Positions 10,775-24,698 of a DNA stretch of 64,000 nt are shown here, one piece after another. Origin of the DNA: Hydractinia symbiolongicarpus. Lineage: Eukaryota; Cnidaria; Hydrozoa; Anthoathecata; Hydractiniidae. The position numbers were made by a program, and so were the translations under genes. The stretch is taken from the NCBI RefSeq assembly GCF_029227915.1, contig NC_079879.1, positions 10,044,001-10,108,000 on the forward strand. Direction: 5' to 3'. The notes beneath the pieces were generated by a model that worked only from the letters and a program-made list of their open reading frames with translations, searched no databases and was not told the origin of the DNA. How positions within the stretch are numbered: the stretch's first letter is position 1; the number at the start of each line of letters is the position of its first letter.

Positions 10775-13700
10775 TTCAAGAAGATCCTCTGTGTGATCGT
10801 TGTAGTGACTCTTGCTATGGAGATATTGTTAATGTTGAGGGGAAATATTACCATCAGTACTGTTTTTCCTGTATAAGTAAGTTGTTTTTTATTTGTTTTT
10901 ATTTCCCTTTAAAATTTTAGTATCATAAAGCATAACACACTAGAGTATTATTCTTTATGTTACTAAAATTTTGCAATGTTTTTTGTGTATGTATATATAT
11001 ATACAGACACACGCATTTGTCTAGTTAGATTTTTTACTCAAAATTTTTCTTTTAGAATGTAAAAAAGATCTTCTAAAAAATGGATATTTTTTCATTGATG
11101 GTGAGTTCTATTGTAATGAGGATTACTACAAGCTGATGGGGACGCAATGTGGTGGTTGTGGAAAATACGTTGAGGGTGAAGTAGTTAGCGCTTTAGATAC
11201 AGTTTATCATCCTGATTGTTTTGGCTGTGGCAAGTGCAGGTGAATGACTGTGTACTTCTTAAAGTTTGCATATTCAAAAGAGGCTACTTATACATGAACT
11301 CAGTGCTTAGAGAGAACTTAACTTTGTGCATCTGGATTTAGTAACTTTATAAAAATTTACATTGTAGGAAAATATTTCCACCTGGAATGAAGATAACGTT
11401 TGATGGCGACATATTCTTGTGTGAAGACTGTAACAAATCAATTGAAGAACACAAAAGAGCACAACAAAAAGAAGTTAACGGAGAAAAAGCAATAATTACA
11501 AAGACTAGTAAAAACAGTGACACCAGTGCCAGCAGTATGTTATTGTTTTCTGTTCTAAATGTTGTTGGTTGGTGTTTCTATAGGATAGTGGTTGAGAATC
11601 TCACTTAGGCCAATGATCCAGTTAATAATGTATAATCGCTTTTTTAGGAAGTTGTTTTTCCTTTGCTTTATTGAATAGAGCCTGAAGAGGTGGGCTTTTT
11701 GAGCCCACCTTTTCTTAAAAGTGTATGTTGACCCAATTTTAGGGACTTTTAGTCCCAAGCAGGCTCTGGTTTCCCTTGAAGAATAATATGCCTATTTTTC
11801 TAACAATTTGATGTTCTTTTGCTTCAAGGGAACAATATTTACCTTTTTAATTTTAATAAGTCTATATATAAATGTCAAAACTAACTAATTTGCCATTCAT
11901 CAAATTGGACATAAAAATACCCTTCTTGCAAGTCACAAACAAATATTCAGGTATGGTCCAAGATTATGCTATAGATTACACTTCTGTCAAACCCTTAGGC
12001 AGACGTAAAAAGGAAAGAATGACTTCTGATATGAAAAATCTTTGATAACTTCAGCATTGACTTGTTCATATAAAATGAATTTTACTTGTTCTAGCTACGT
12101 TAAATTAACAAAGGCAAATTTTTTGTCTCTCAAAATGTTACAACAAGTAGCGACACACAGGCAATGGGCAAAACCGTGGATTTTCTCAAGGGCCACTGAC
12201 TAGTCTTTTACAATCAATTTAACAGACAAAAATAATGAAAAAATGGTGAAAATCTTTTTACATATTTAGCTGATTATTTTTATGGCAGTAATCAGAAACA
12301 AATTAGTTTTTAAATATCAATAATGAAATATGTTTGAATGATATATTGTTTTAAATATCAATAATGTTATGATCTTATATCTACTTCTATAGATTGTGCT
12401 GGATGTGGCAATGATATAAAAAGTGGCCAGGCATTGTTAGCTTTGGAGAAACAGTGGCATTTATGGTGTTTCACTTGCAATAAATGTGGCTGTTTGCTTG
12501 CAGGAGAATATATGGGCAGGTATAGTCTATTCTGTGTGGTAACAGCAATCATTGTTACCTGGCAAAACTAAAGGTTCTATACTAAAGGTTTTTTTTAATA
12601 AGACTGAAAAAATGTATTTGTACCTTTCAATAAGGAGTTTATTTCTTATAGTGTTAATTAATTGTTTTCCTTTTGTTTCACCCTTTGAATTAACCTATTG
12701 TTATGTCCATCATTTGACTTTATAAATGTAACGTGGATAGCAAAGATACATTACGTTATGCAAAATGTATAACAATCATTTTTCTTTGTGTAGAGATGGA
12801 GTTCCATACTGTGAACAGGATTATCAGACGGAATTTGGTGTTTCGTGTGCAGGTTGTGGGGGTTATATAACTGGCAAGGTTTTACAGGTTCGTGATGTGC
12901 ATAGTTCTTTACAAAGATTAATTATTTTTTGTGAAACCTGATGAACATGGAAACTTTCTTTATTGTGTATTTTGGATAGTTAGCTATGTTGTTGAAGTTG
13001 TTACAAACTTGATAGCTAATGGCTAGCATTTCTAACATCTCCAGGAGCTATGTTGTTTAAAAAGTTTAAATAAAAATTGAAATGAAAAGGAGATCCTGGA
13101 CAACTTCAAAAAAAATTGATTGGATCGCCATTGCAAATAATATTACACTGGTTAACAAAGAGTGAATTATAGTACCGTAGGAATAGACATTTTTTGTTGG
13201 AAACTAAAAGAATAAAAATATTGATTTTGTCACTATGAATAATTTTATTTAACATGGATAAAACATTAAGTATGCAGGCTTTATTCAGTTTTTCTTGGGT
13301 AAAAAAATAGTGCTCTAATAAATATACTGTGTTCGTACAAGAATGTGTTGTATATCTTTAGGCTGGTGAAAAGCATTACCACCCACAGTGCTCCAGATGT
13401 GCAAAATGTGGACAGATGTTTGGTGAAGGGGAAGAAATGTATTTACAAGGATCGGAAATATGGCATCCTCAATGTAGTGAAGAATACCAAAAGGAAGTAA
13501 GTTTCCATAATTTCTGATACGTTATATATAAGTAAGTTTGACATGTTGCTTTTTAACATCAGTTTTTTTCTTCTGTTAGAATAAAGAAGCTGACAATCAA
13601 TGGCTGGCTGAAAATGGTATGGTGACTACGTGTTTAGATGTTTAAGGATGCATGCAGTTTATTTATGTCATTTTTTTTTTCTCGCAAAGGAAATCTCTTG

Positions 13701-16700
13701 TATTTAAAGCATTTCTAAAAGTATTCCCTTAGTTATTAATAAAGCACTTGAATTTTTTATCAAATTACCATTATATTCTAATCTAAATATTTTGGTAATA
13801 GACAATTCCAGTTCTTTTTTGTGTAAGATGTTATGAACTGACTTTCTTTTTCTTTTCTTTTTTTTTATTTCTGCTTACAATCGTGTAAATAATTACCAGT
13901 CTTTCTTTTGTTTGGTTGCTAATCGTTTAACAGCGTTAAATTTATTTGAATAGGATTTTTTTGTACTTGTCAAAAAATTGCAGCAAGTTTAACATAGTGA
14001 TACTTTCTTCTTCTAACAACATTCTGAATATGTTTAACTTCAGAGATTTGAAAACTGAACTTAATATTTTAAAAGGTTTGTGTTTATATTGCATAATGTT
14101 GTATTAATTAAACCCTTAAAACATTTATATCATTTATAAGTAAATTAAATTGGTTGGCTTTGCTATACACACTCGATATTCTAGCCATTTTTTTTTTCGA
14201 TAATTTTAGAGTTTCAGCATAACAGGCACGATGATGAACCAGGTATGTCACATGATTGCGTTAGTAAATGTGTTGATAACAGTACATTTGTCAACAGAAT
14301 CCTGTGTTGGCAAATGTACTGTTATAATTTATAGTTAATTTGTTATGATTTCTTGTGTTAATAAAGAACTCCATTTTGTTTAGTCACAACATCTTCACCA
14401 CGAAGCCCTCGAAGTCGAGTTCAAACAAAATTTTCTAATTCCGATGATAGCAAGCCAGCGTTCAACGGTACTACTTTGTATAGTTTCAACGGAAATGTTG
14501 AGCCAGAAAGAAAATCACAGCCCTACCAAAATGACGACAACAACAACCTCGATGAAAAAACATTTAATAATTATAATAATCATGGCAGACAATCACTTCA
14601 TTCTTCTGAAGGGTCTGGTGATGACAAATCAAGTATTTGGCAACCACCTTCATATCAAGCCGCCACGTCTAAACCCGCTGGTTTCCGCTCCGTAAAACCG
14701 CCACAAATATCTGCATCGGTTTCTGTTAAACCTGCCCAAAATAAGACTCTTTCTCGATCAATAGATGACGAGGGTAAGAAATGATCTTTTCGATAACGTT
14801 AAAATAGTATTTAATAGTTTAATAATATTTGTGTTATTAAAAAAATATAGGCCAGAGTTGATAAATTATTAAAAATGTTATATTTTGGGACGAAAATTAT
14901 ATCTTGTTGCAATTGCTGTTTTAGAAGATGCGCCTCCGCCTGTGCCACCTCCACCAACGAGAACCAGCAGTAACGCTTTCAAAGAAAAGTATGCATCAGG
15001 TGTATATAGTGCTACACCCTTTCAAAAACAAGTAAGTTTTGATGCACTTGTAATTCTTATATTGTTGTGGTTATTTTTCCTGAAAGCATGTCTGTTAAAT
15101 TAGAAAGAATTGAGCAGTGTGTGTTGCTATCGAAACACGTCAAGCGTATATTGTATTTCTTATTGTTTGTTATAATTTATTCAACGTGTATGAACGCTTT
15201 AGGAGCCGGCAAAAACCAGGCCATTGTCTTATATTGAATCAGCGGCAGCTAGAAACAGTAAGAAATTGAAGTTTGTTTGCTCTGTTGTTGTTGCACATAG
15301 TTTGTGTGTCGGTGTGATGACGAAATGTTTCCGGGTTTTTTTAGCATCGATTGAAAAATCGCCTACAGTGACTAGCAGAACGACCATATCTATCAATGTT
15401 AGTATCTTTTATACTGTTTACTGTTTTGTTTTATACACATATTTATTCGTGCTATACCATCGTTTTCACCATTACTTACTTAAAAGTTTGTGGTACTGGT
15501 CTAAAGTTGAATTAGCAATTTAGCTTCGTACGTTTTTGTTTTTATTGGAATAAACGAGAATTAGTTTACTGCACCTTGTCAACATTCTATCCAACGATCT
15601 CGAAATCTGTTCAACCAAATGCTTGTTTATTTAGACTCGAAGTACCAGTAGTACAAGCAGCAACAATGATGAGAAGGTGAGCTAGGTTCTCTTTTACGTT
15701 CAGCTTATGTTCTTTGTGTGTTAGCGTATAATATCGCCATGTGTTTTTAGGACGGCCCTGGTGTAAAGGTGTACAAGAAAGGGGCAGGTGTCAATAAATG
15801 TAAGTACTGTATACAAATGCATAGAACAATTTGTTATTGTTATATGCAATGTTTTCATTTAGATAACTACTGTAAATGACGAATAAACGTCATGGATGGA
15901 ACTTATTATATAAACAATTAACGAAAACACATGCCTTTGTTTAAAATAGAGAAATTGTAATGAGCGGTAATTAATAAAACTTTGGATATGGCAATTTTTT
16001 TAGTAGTATTTAGAATAAAATGTGCGTCCCCTCTATATCTAGTGCTCTTCTAGCGCTATTTTGAAGTTTGTAAAAGTGGACACATCTAATAAAATTAACA
16101 AACGTATTTCTGAAACGCTCATATAAGAGGTTTAAATTTAAACTTATACTAGTAAATATCAGCCAGTTTGCTAATACTTAGTTTTCAAACAATACTACAC
16201 TTTTTCTTTAAAATAGAAGTTTTATCTATACGGTCCTTTTTTCGTTGCTATTACATTTTTTTATGATTTTAGTACAAGCACGCAAGTCGATGAACCTGCA
16301 AAACCCGAAGGTATGCATGAAATATAGTAATAATGTTACCTGATTGATTTTTTCAAGTAGCAATTTTCGCTTGTTGGCTTTTCCCAAATACTTCACAAGA
16401 ACAAATTATCAACGTTTCCTCCAGTTGGTTTGATTAATTGACTATCATAGTTCGTGTATTTATTTGTAAGATGGGCAGAAGGATAATCTTTGTAACAACC
16501 CTGTGATGTATCTTTATAATCCTTACGCATTTAGAATTATAAAACATAATTTTAATTTAGCAAAATGGTTTTGGCCCTCCTGTGGATATAGATCACGAGG
16601 TACAAAGAAAGCTCAAAGAAGATGTAAGTTACGCTTAAAGGGCAACCTCCTAAAGCGTATTTGATGTAAAGTTTATTGTCTTTTGATGTAAATATATTGA

Positions 16701-19471
16701 TTTTTAAATTTTGGGTGATGGAATTATTATGTTTCTTGTTGTTGTTGTTATTGTCAGTGTTGTTGTCGTTGTTTAAATGTTGTTGTTGTTGTTATTCGTC
16801 TTGAAAGAATTACTATCATTGCTAATATATTTCTAATTTTTTTTTCTTACAATTATTTTTATTTTATTAAAAATGTTTAATAGTTATGATGATGTTTATA
16901 ATTTTATGTTGTTATGCGTATAATATAAAATGCACATTTGCGATACACTGCTATGACAAAAAGACAGAACTGTATTAACGGCTATCGATAAATGATGTAA
17001 AAAAATTGTAATGTTGTATTATTTGGCTCTGGTACTTTATTGATGAAAATTGTTACGCAATGGGTGTATACATGCCAATCATAGCTACCCCATTTTATTG
17101 GAAACTTGTGACTAAATCATATATACTCTATAATTACTCCGACATACGTACTTACACCTGACATGTGTTCACTGATGTACCAAGACATACCACACAAAAC
17201 TACTACGAAAGATTCTAGTTACTGTAAACTCAGACCAGTGGTGTACTCTGGTTCAAAGCACAATTTGCATCAATGCACATAACGCTGTTTAAACTCGAAA
17301 CCACACAAACCCACGGAGTCACACACATGGTGCACATATACAAAGATCGCACAAACAGTCTGCCAGTTGCGTCAAGAATATGCACGTGGTATGGTACATT
17401 TCACACAAAAAAGATGATGTATGCACTCGTCCGTTTTGTTGTCACGTTGGGTATATGGTTTTGTTGTATGTAATAAACACTTATTTATGTAGAGCACATA
17501 TCCTTACGAAGTTTTAAAGACAAATAGCTATAGATTGCCATTGGATGTAGACAAAACGAGGCGCGAGGTACACTTATACTATTTGCACGTCCTTCTTTTT
17601 CTCATTTTCTTAAGCTTACCTCTTTAAAAGAACTTTTGTAAAAGATTATCTTCACACCGGTAGCTATATACCTTTGAAATTGTTGTGATAAAAAATTACG
17701 TTTCAATTCAAAAATACTAATCTCTCTTCGAGCATTTTATGTATCTTCACTTCTTGCATGTTATGTATTTTAACTTTCAAGCATGTTATGTATCTTCACT
17801 TCTTGCATGTTATGTATTTTAACTTTCAAGCATGTTATGTATCTTCACTTTCAAGCATGTTATGCATCTTCACTTTCAAGCATGTTATGTATCTTCAATT
17901 TCAAACATGTTATGTATCTTCACTTCCAAGCATGTTATGCATCTTCACTTCCAAGCATGTTATGCATCTTCACTTTCAAGCATGTTATGTATCTTCACTT
18001 TCAAGCATGTTATGTATCTTCACTTTCAAGCATGTTATGCATCTTTACTTTCAAGCACGTTATGTATCTCCACTTTTAAACATGTTATGTATCTTCACTT
18101 TCAAACATGTTATGTATTTTAACTTTCAAGCATGTTATGTATCTTCACTTCCAAGCATGTTATGTATTTTAACTTTCAAGCATGTTATGTATCTTCACTT
18201 TCAAGCATGTTATGCATCTTCACTTTCAAGCATGTTATGCATCTTCACTTTCAAGCATGTTATGTATCTCCACTTTCAAACATGTTATGTATCTTCACTT
18301 CCAAGCATGCTATGTATCTTCACTTTCAAGCATGTTATGCATCTTCACTTCCAAGCATTTATGCATCTTAACTTCCAAGCATGTTATGTTTTTTCACTTC
18401 CAAGCATGTTATGCATCCTCACTACCAAATATGTTGTGCATCTCCAGGAAGAAATCCACGTAAACGGAATATTCAGACCATATGTTTTGATCGTGTGCAG
18501 AGTGCTGTTTTTGTACCTTTTTGATAAATATGAAGAGTTTAAATATGCATGTATGTGTCTAACTTTTTAGCATGTAATATGCATAGAAATCTAATATTAT
18601 TGATTGTCATCACGCAACCACTCGGCATAATGTAATTTCGTCGTCAACATTTTCCTATCGATTCCTTCAGCGTACCTTATCATTTTAATAATTAATTCCA
18701 AATTAACTTTTAATCGCCCTTATATTTTCTGCTGATCAATCGGAAATTTAGTTATTGTGACTAAAAATTCTGTCCCTTCCCTTTGCAATTAAGAAGAGGT
18801 TTATTGTAATTCAAGTTAACTTAAAATGATGATTAAATTTTCGTGTACTAATTTTAACTAATCATTAACCCTGTCAACAACATAAATATACTTCTTTAAA
18901 TGAAGTAAACTTTAAATTTTTTGGTGTCTTTTAAAGAGGTAGCTTTAACAAATTAAGTTAACAATGCTAATCACATGATTAAAAACATAAATTGTCTTTA
19001 CTATATACAGAAATTTAACCGAAAGCAGGGTGTTCACTTACGTGTAGGAAATGTCAAAAAAATTGCCGAAAATCCAAATAGTGACAAAAGTTTAATAAGT
19101 GTCGAGTGAATTATACATCGAAATTTGGCTAAGAAGCAATGTTTTTGGTATTGTTAGTATCCTTAGATATGATATTACTTAGAAAATAAACTGATCAAAA
19201 AAGTCATCAACGTCACGTGATTGCACACCCTGCATGGTCAATTGTAACTCATAAAAGTATATCAGTCAATGTAGTTTTCAATCTTTTTTTCTAGAATTGG
19301 TGCATTCTAGAATTCCTTATTGCTTTCCCTTACTTTATATTTTTCTTGGTTTTTCAGGTATATCTTAGTGATCGCGAATTCTACCAAGCCTTCCAAATGA
19401 CAAGAGAGAAATATTACGCCTTGCCCAAATGGAAACAGGATGACCTAAAGAAAAAGGCTATGTTGTTTTAA
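10775..19471 (+). CDS. ablim: Actin-binding LIM protein (abLIM/UNC-115 type), 18 exons, 5' start not seen
   Basis: Exons: 10775-10876, 11056-11239, 11368-11534, 12393-12519, 12794-12887, 13362-13496, 13580-13616, 14210-14242, 14384-14773, 14925-15031, 15203-15257, 15345-15397, 15635-15676, 15751-15799, 16273-16310, 16561-16623, 17493-17567 and 19358-19471. All junctions agree in phase and give 620 residues ending in TAA. Exons 1-6 encode four LIM zinc domains: CDRC...HQYCFSC, CGGC...HPDCFGC, CAGC...HLWCFTC and CAGC...HPQCSRC. The third and fourth carry the abLIM signatures NGQALLAL-like SGQALLALEKQWHL and GEGEEMYLQG. A long, probably disordered Ser/Pro-rich linker follows (exons 7-16, with PPPVPPPP). 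The last two exons form a villin-headpiece domain (YPYEVL, VYLSDREFYQAF, LPKWKQDDLKKKAMLF) that binds F-actin. The protein should link actin to signalling, as in axon guidance and muscle. The initiating exon was not identified with confidence. Confidence 0.93.
11871..12203 (+). mobile_element. Helitron-like remnant in an abLIM intron
   Basis: The 3' end (AACCGTGGATTTTCTCAAGG, short spacer, CTAG, then T) matches the Helitron at 3746-3882, with a decayed hairpin. The left boundary at TCTATATATAAATG is a guess from similarity to the 5' end of that element. Confidence 0.4.
17731..18446 (+). repeat. 25-bp minisatellite, about 28 copies, in the last abLIM intron
   Basis: The unit is close to GCATGTTATGTATCTTCACT followed by TTCAA (25 bp), with variants TTATGCATC, ACTTCCAAG and ATTTTAACTTT. 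Copies at the edges are more divergent. Because 25 is not a multiple of three and the unit lacks stops in most phases, all three forward frames stay open for hundreds of bases. The resulting long open frame at 17758-18570 is a by-product, not a gene. Confidence 0.9.
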
Positions 19472-22400
19472 TAATTTTAAAAGATACTTCGATTTCGCTC
19501 CTAAATGGGTATAAATGTATGTGCTACGATGTCATATAGTATACACATGTGCACTGTACATAATCTGTTCATACTGATTTGCAGTTTAACTTTTTATAAA
19601 CTGAATATCTCTAATTTCTAAGAGTCAAACTTTTATGCATATATATGAAGATATAAATATATATATGACACTCATCCAGTGAAAATTGTTGTGTGCTAAG
19701 ATATTCATGGTGGTCACTACTCTTTGACACCTCTTGAAACTCCTGGAAATGTGGTATGCTGCAGCAAAACTCCTAAAAAGTTGCAGGATAAACACTGGAA
19801 TTTTTTTTAGTTTTCGGGTTATGACTACTGTTTATGTTTTATTCCCATTGAAATTTCTGTTTTTGTCGAACGAAATTACTCCTGTAAAAAAAGTCGAAAA
19901 GTTCTGAAAAAGTCCTGGGAGTAACTTTTTGAAAATAAGTGGCCATTGTGGTAATGTTTAATTGTGTGTTTTAGTATTGTCATAATCTAACGTCTGGTGT
20001 CTGTGTTAGGTATATTTTGGATTAGTCTATTTGGATAGGTGATTAAATAGTTCACAATAAGTTATGGCTTCATATTTTATCCACCAAGTAAAAAGGAAAA
20101 CACCTCCCTCCCCCACGTATGATTTTTTTTATCTCCTGTGTGTATTTCATATGACACGAAATGTTGTATTTGTATGCGTTTGTTGTACTTCCTACTAAAT
20201 TTTTCTCTACCTGTTTTTTCTCGTTCCTATATTCTGTGAATTTGTTCATGCTACATGTTTGTTTGTATTGCATGGCGAAGTGGTTGCTAATTGGGATAGT
20301 GAAAATATTGTTACAAGTTTAATCCGGTGTCTTGCATGAATCGCTTAAGGATAGAAACATTTATAGGCAAAATACGAAATTTAAGGAATGGAATTTCGCG
20401 GGATATAAAATTTATCACGTTTCATGCTTCAAGAGTTTAATTGCTTATTCGACAGAAACAAGCAAATAATACTAGAAAACAACTTATAGCGGGTGGAAAA
20501 TTATTAGCGATTTCGCGAAACTTTTACCATTTTGTTATTTGAAATGGTCCAAAACAAAATTTCGCGAGAGGAGTTAAATAGCAAAATTTACGAAAGTTTC
20601 TGCCCGTTTATATAACATCGTCGCATCGCCCTTGCATTTCTCAGGATTGGTCGTGCTCTGTTATTCTTTTGGTTCAACTATGAAAAGTAAATAATATATA
20701 TTTTTGCTGATACCTTTTGCGTCAGCAGCTTACAATTGGAACATATTTTATATGTAATGTCGACTTTGAACGAGGTATAAATGTCTTTTTTGTTCACTGG
20801 TTATTATTATTATTAGTATATGTGTTTGTATATTATAGAAGGCGATATATACTGTTCAATATTTATGACTTCACCACTGAGTATTATATAGGCTGTATTT
20901 TTCTAGTTATTTTGCGTGTTGTACGAGTGGCGTGATTTTCAGTTGAAATTCGGTGTGATATTGTTATTCGCTTAGTAGACTTATTACTAGAATCGTTCTT
21001 TTAAAAGTAGTGGTCGTGTGTTTCGCATCTAAAATAAACACTGACAGTAAATTTGCAAGAAGAAAAAGGATATGGAATCCTGCTGAATTTTTTTAGCCCT
21101 CTGAGAGCTTTGTTGTTATTGAATCGTTTATCTTAGTACTGAACGTAAATAGAAAACTTTCACTAACCAAGGAGGTTGACTGACTGAATCGCCAAAAACC
21201 GAGCACACTTTTTCGTATTGCACACGCTTATATTATCGAGTTGATTTGTGATAAATTTTGTTTATAATAATAATTGTTCTGCATTTTAATTGATTGTATT
21301 TTATCTTTTTTTATTTAAATATGGAATTTTGAGTTTTTTCGCATTTTATTTTGTTGTCCGTAGCTTCATCTTTTTATAATTACGGAGAATTTTTGCACAA
21401 AATACCACATATCGACTAAAGGTTTTAAAAATCGCTGGTTTGAATATTTATGCTCTTCTCTCTCTCTCCTGTCTTTTTTATTTTGCAAATGATCCCCCCT
21501 ATTAATTGAATTTGCAGTTTCAAATTAAGAACAAAGAGTTCATCAAAATATTTGTCCCCTGTGTTTCGTGCTTTTTCTCATTTGCAAAAATTAAATTCCC
21601 GCGAAAATTAAAGATTATTCGTAAAATTAAATTCACGGAAAAATTACTAAATTTTCACATCACGAAAAAATTACATCAACCAAACGCTAAATTGTACATC
21701 TGAGAGAATATGTTCCCGACTTTCATGTAAAAGAAACACAAATTTACAAGTTAGACTTGTTTTTGGATTTCGCGGTAGCAGCAATCCACTGCCGACTGAT
21801 TCAATACGAGAAGCATTTACGTATTAACGTGCACTTTCACGAATTCATTTGTGAGTAAATCAAGGAAACTTAGCAAAATGTTTTTAACTGCTAAAAGTGC
21901 TCTGGTAGTCGAACCAGTGCTACGATCAAAAGATAAAAAAATTTTAGTGCAAATCTTCTTTGCTTTACTACACACCCTGCTGATAGAAGAGTTTTTGAAC
22001 CAGTATTGCTGCCGTAAGCACTTTTATACGCAATTTTATAATGTCGTCGATGTAAAGAATTCTGCGGTAACTCTTTATTTTTTAACAATTGATCGCAAAA
22101 ACCTAGTAAAAACGTAACAAGCGAAGCAAGACCAATATTCTCTCCAATGGTTTCTTTTTTTGGAAGTGACCATGTAAACCCTATGTATTTGTAATGCTCA
22201 AGATGAACTTCCATATGATGGTAACCAGATGGAAGATATTCAAAACTTGTTACGGAATTTATTTAGTTTTAAATGCTTGTTGATATATGCCTCTTAAATT
22301 AATAACTGTTCCGAGCTCTGCAAAGATCAATGGGATACAACAACAAAGTTTGTTAGATACCTCCTGTATACATCCATGACTTAAGCTGGAAAGATTATTT

Positions 22401-22724
22401 TGAGCGTAAAACGGTGTCGGTAGAGTTGCAAAATATAAAATATATCCGTGCTCTATAATAATGCAAAACAAAAAGGCACGCGGACAGTTATTTTTCCAAA
22501 ACGATAATCTCCTTTTAAGTCTACCAACAACAGACGATACATGTTAATCTTTTTCGTACTTATAATTCCTATTCGGCTTTTGGCTTTTGTTTTGGTAAGA
22601 GGAGTAAAAATGTCCTCTTTCTCCGCACAAATAGCAGAAGAATCTGGAATGAGAAAAATCTCTTTTGGGGTGATATATTTCTACGCTGATTTTGCGCAAC
22701 ATTAAAATTTTTAAATAAAAATCT
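19472..22724. other. 3' flank of abLIM and AT-rich intergenic DNA
   Basis: The abLIM 3' UTR probably lies in the first part. At 20380-20600 and again at 21590-21680 there are runs built on TTTCGCGAAA and AATTTCGCG, also seen at 57715-57860, which look like a dispersed repeat. No exon was recognised. Confidence 0.4.
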
Positions 22725-23114
22725 TTATGAAAAAGGAAATTTTTTGCTGCATTTTTTAGCCTGTTTTTTTTTATTAGCAGCTGCTAGCAGTCTAGATTGA
22801 TCCATTCTCCTTTTGTCCTTAGAGTTATCTGCTAAAGCATCTAAATCATAACAGTTTGCAACTTCGCAGCCGTCATCTTCTCTATCAGCAAGCTTTTTAA
22901 GCTTTCGACGCTTTTCAAGAATATTCTTACCTTCATTCTTTCTTTCTATCTTTTCTTTTACGTTTTCGAGATTACCTTTAAATACTGCCTGTTCTGCACC
23001 GAGCAATCCACTTTGACATTTAAATTTTGTTCCTATTGTTGTTGTTTTTCTAAATTCTAAGATCTTAGACGATTTTAGTTTCTTTAAACTGTTTTTTGTA
23101 ATATGTCGGTGCAC
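22725..23114 (-). CDS. Lysine-rich hypothetical protein (possible 3' exon)
   Basis: An open frame of about 129 codons on the minus strand ends in TAA-type context at 22725. The product is strongly basic, with a charged helical middle (KEKIERKNEGKNILEKRRK), an acidic patch (REDDGCEVANCYDLDALAD) and a basic tail (ANKKKQAKKC). Composition suggests a nuclear or nucleolar protein, but no family is recognised. The frame has no upstream ATG (it begins with GTG after an in-frame stop), so either an internal methionine or an upstream exon supplies the start. A palindromic MITE lies about 125 bp upstream. Confidence 0.35.
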   Translation of the reverse strand: MHRHITKNSLKKLKSSKILEFRKTTTIGTKFKCQSGLLGAEQAVFKGNLENVKEKIERKNEGKNILEKRRKLKKLADREDDGCEVANCYDLDALADNSKDKRRMDQSRLLAAANKKKQAKKCSKKFPFS

Positions 23115-23238
23115 AAAGTTCTCTTTCCAGCATTAGCAATCCCTTGAATTAGGTAGACCTTGATCCCTTCAATGGCAGTTTTAAGAACACGCAACGTTGA
23201 TCTTTTCGGTGATAGCATCCATGGGATCTGTCATTGTT

Positions 23239-23328
23239 CAACCACGTCCCCAGGGCTCTCTTTGTCTTTCTGACAAACTCGGACGATGAGATTGTCAGAA
23301 AGACATAAAGAGCCCTGGGAACGAGATC
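23239..23328. repeat. Palindromic MITE (CCCAGGGCTCT family)
   Basis: A 90-bp near-perfect palindrome: CCCCAGGGCTCTCTTTGTCT to the left and AGACATAAAGAGCCCTGGGA to the right, around a short centre that repeats TTTCTGACAA inverted. It belongs to the same family as the copy at 2986. Confidence 0.7.
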
Positions 23329-24698
23329 GTTCATAGTTATGCCGAGTTTACGACCACTGTATGCTGTTACATGCAATCCGAGAACTTTATCAACTTTAAC
23401 ACATACCTTTCACACGCATTTCGAATGACATATGCGCATGCGCTACCATCTCTTTTTTTAGAACGGTCTGAAAAACATTTTGCGACTAACTGCCGAAGTG
23501 TCGCCAAGTATCATTTTCCCTGTTTACTGACATTTTAAAGCATAAAACAATAAACGAATTGTAAATCAATTCAGCTTAAGCTAAGTCAAGATACTGTCGT
23601 ATTCATAAAAGTGCTGTTAGCTTGTTATTTGCTCTTTTCAAAATTTTCGTGTACATACGGTTGGATAGTCCACATTTTATCAATAGTCACACGTAACAGT
23701 CGTACAGTGTCAGAGTTAGAAATAGAGCCAGAAATATCTACAGATATGTTTCTACTATCCCTAATCCCCAAAAACCTAAAAAATTTATCTAGACTTACAA
23801 CCTTTTCGTTTCTGCTAAACCAATGCATAACCATAATCATAATCTCTTTTTCTTATGACTATGGCATAACACAACGAATATCACTCACTATTAAGTAGAT
23901 TTATGCACTACCATAGCAGCACCGCATTCCGCATTGTATTTTAAGAAGCATCAGCAAAATATGTAGCAGCTGTCTTTTTTTCGCCATCTTCTTTATTAGT
24001 ACCCGTATGTTGTTAAAAATGGTAGCCGGAATCTGTACGACAGGTGAAACCGTGGATTTTTCAACAGGCTAACAGCTAGTATGCTTTACTAATACCCGCA
24101 TTTTGTTTGTTTGTTTTACGGGCTTACTGATTTATAATGTAATTGAGACACCTTTTTCGTGCAGAAAACACTTAGATCCTTGAATCAAACACAATAAACA
24201 TAGTATTTGTTAACACCAAATACACAAATTTAGCGGGTAGATAATTTTGTAGTTGAAAAAAAGCTTAAATTTATACCCAGCGAAAATAGTACCATTAGGT
24301 AGTCTGCTATTTTAAATTTTTGTCTACCTCATACCTAAACAATTTGTGGACCAAGTAAACACGATACATCTTTTAAAGACAATTAAAGAGGTATTTAACT
24401 TGTTTGAAAGCGTATCGCGTAAGACGTCCTCGAAGGGAAAAAGACGTCTTTTTGTGACGTTTTCGTTCTCGTATGTTTCAAAACGTCTTAAAGACGGCTT
24501 TATTCCGTCTTTTTTAAAACGTTACTGTTATGACAGATCTGCTTAGGAGATTCTAGCCTATAGGAACGTATCACACTATGCAAAATCTGTGTAAAGCGAA
24601 GAATTAGTTCACGTACTTCTAATTATTTATTTATTTACCTAATTTATGTACAGTTCTTTACATTTATTAAATTTATTTCTTCATGCGTCGTCTTTCCG
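23329..24698. other. Gene-free stretch with a Helitron end
   Basis: AACCGTGGATTTTTCAACAG followed by CTAG at 24076-24079 and T is a third copy of the Helitron 3' end; its start, near 23987, is unclear. At 24420-24530 several inverted GACGTCTT/AAGACGTC motifs could form stem-loops. No exon was recognised. Confidence 0.4.

Noticed and set aside
17731-18446. Regular repeats that could look like a CRISPR array
   Set aside because: The units are directly tandem without unique spacers and lie in an animal gene's intron.
17758-18570. 270-codon open frame, and overlapping 80-98-codon frames
   Set aside because: They are the three translations of the 25-bp minisatellite; there is no non-repeat coding content.
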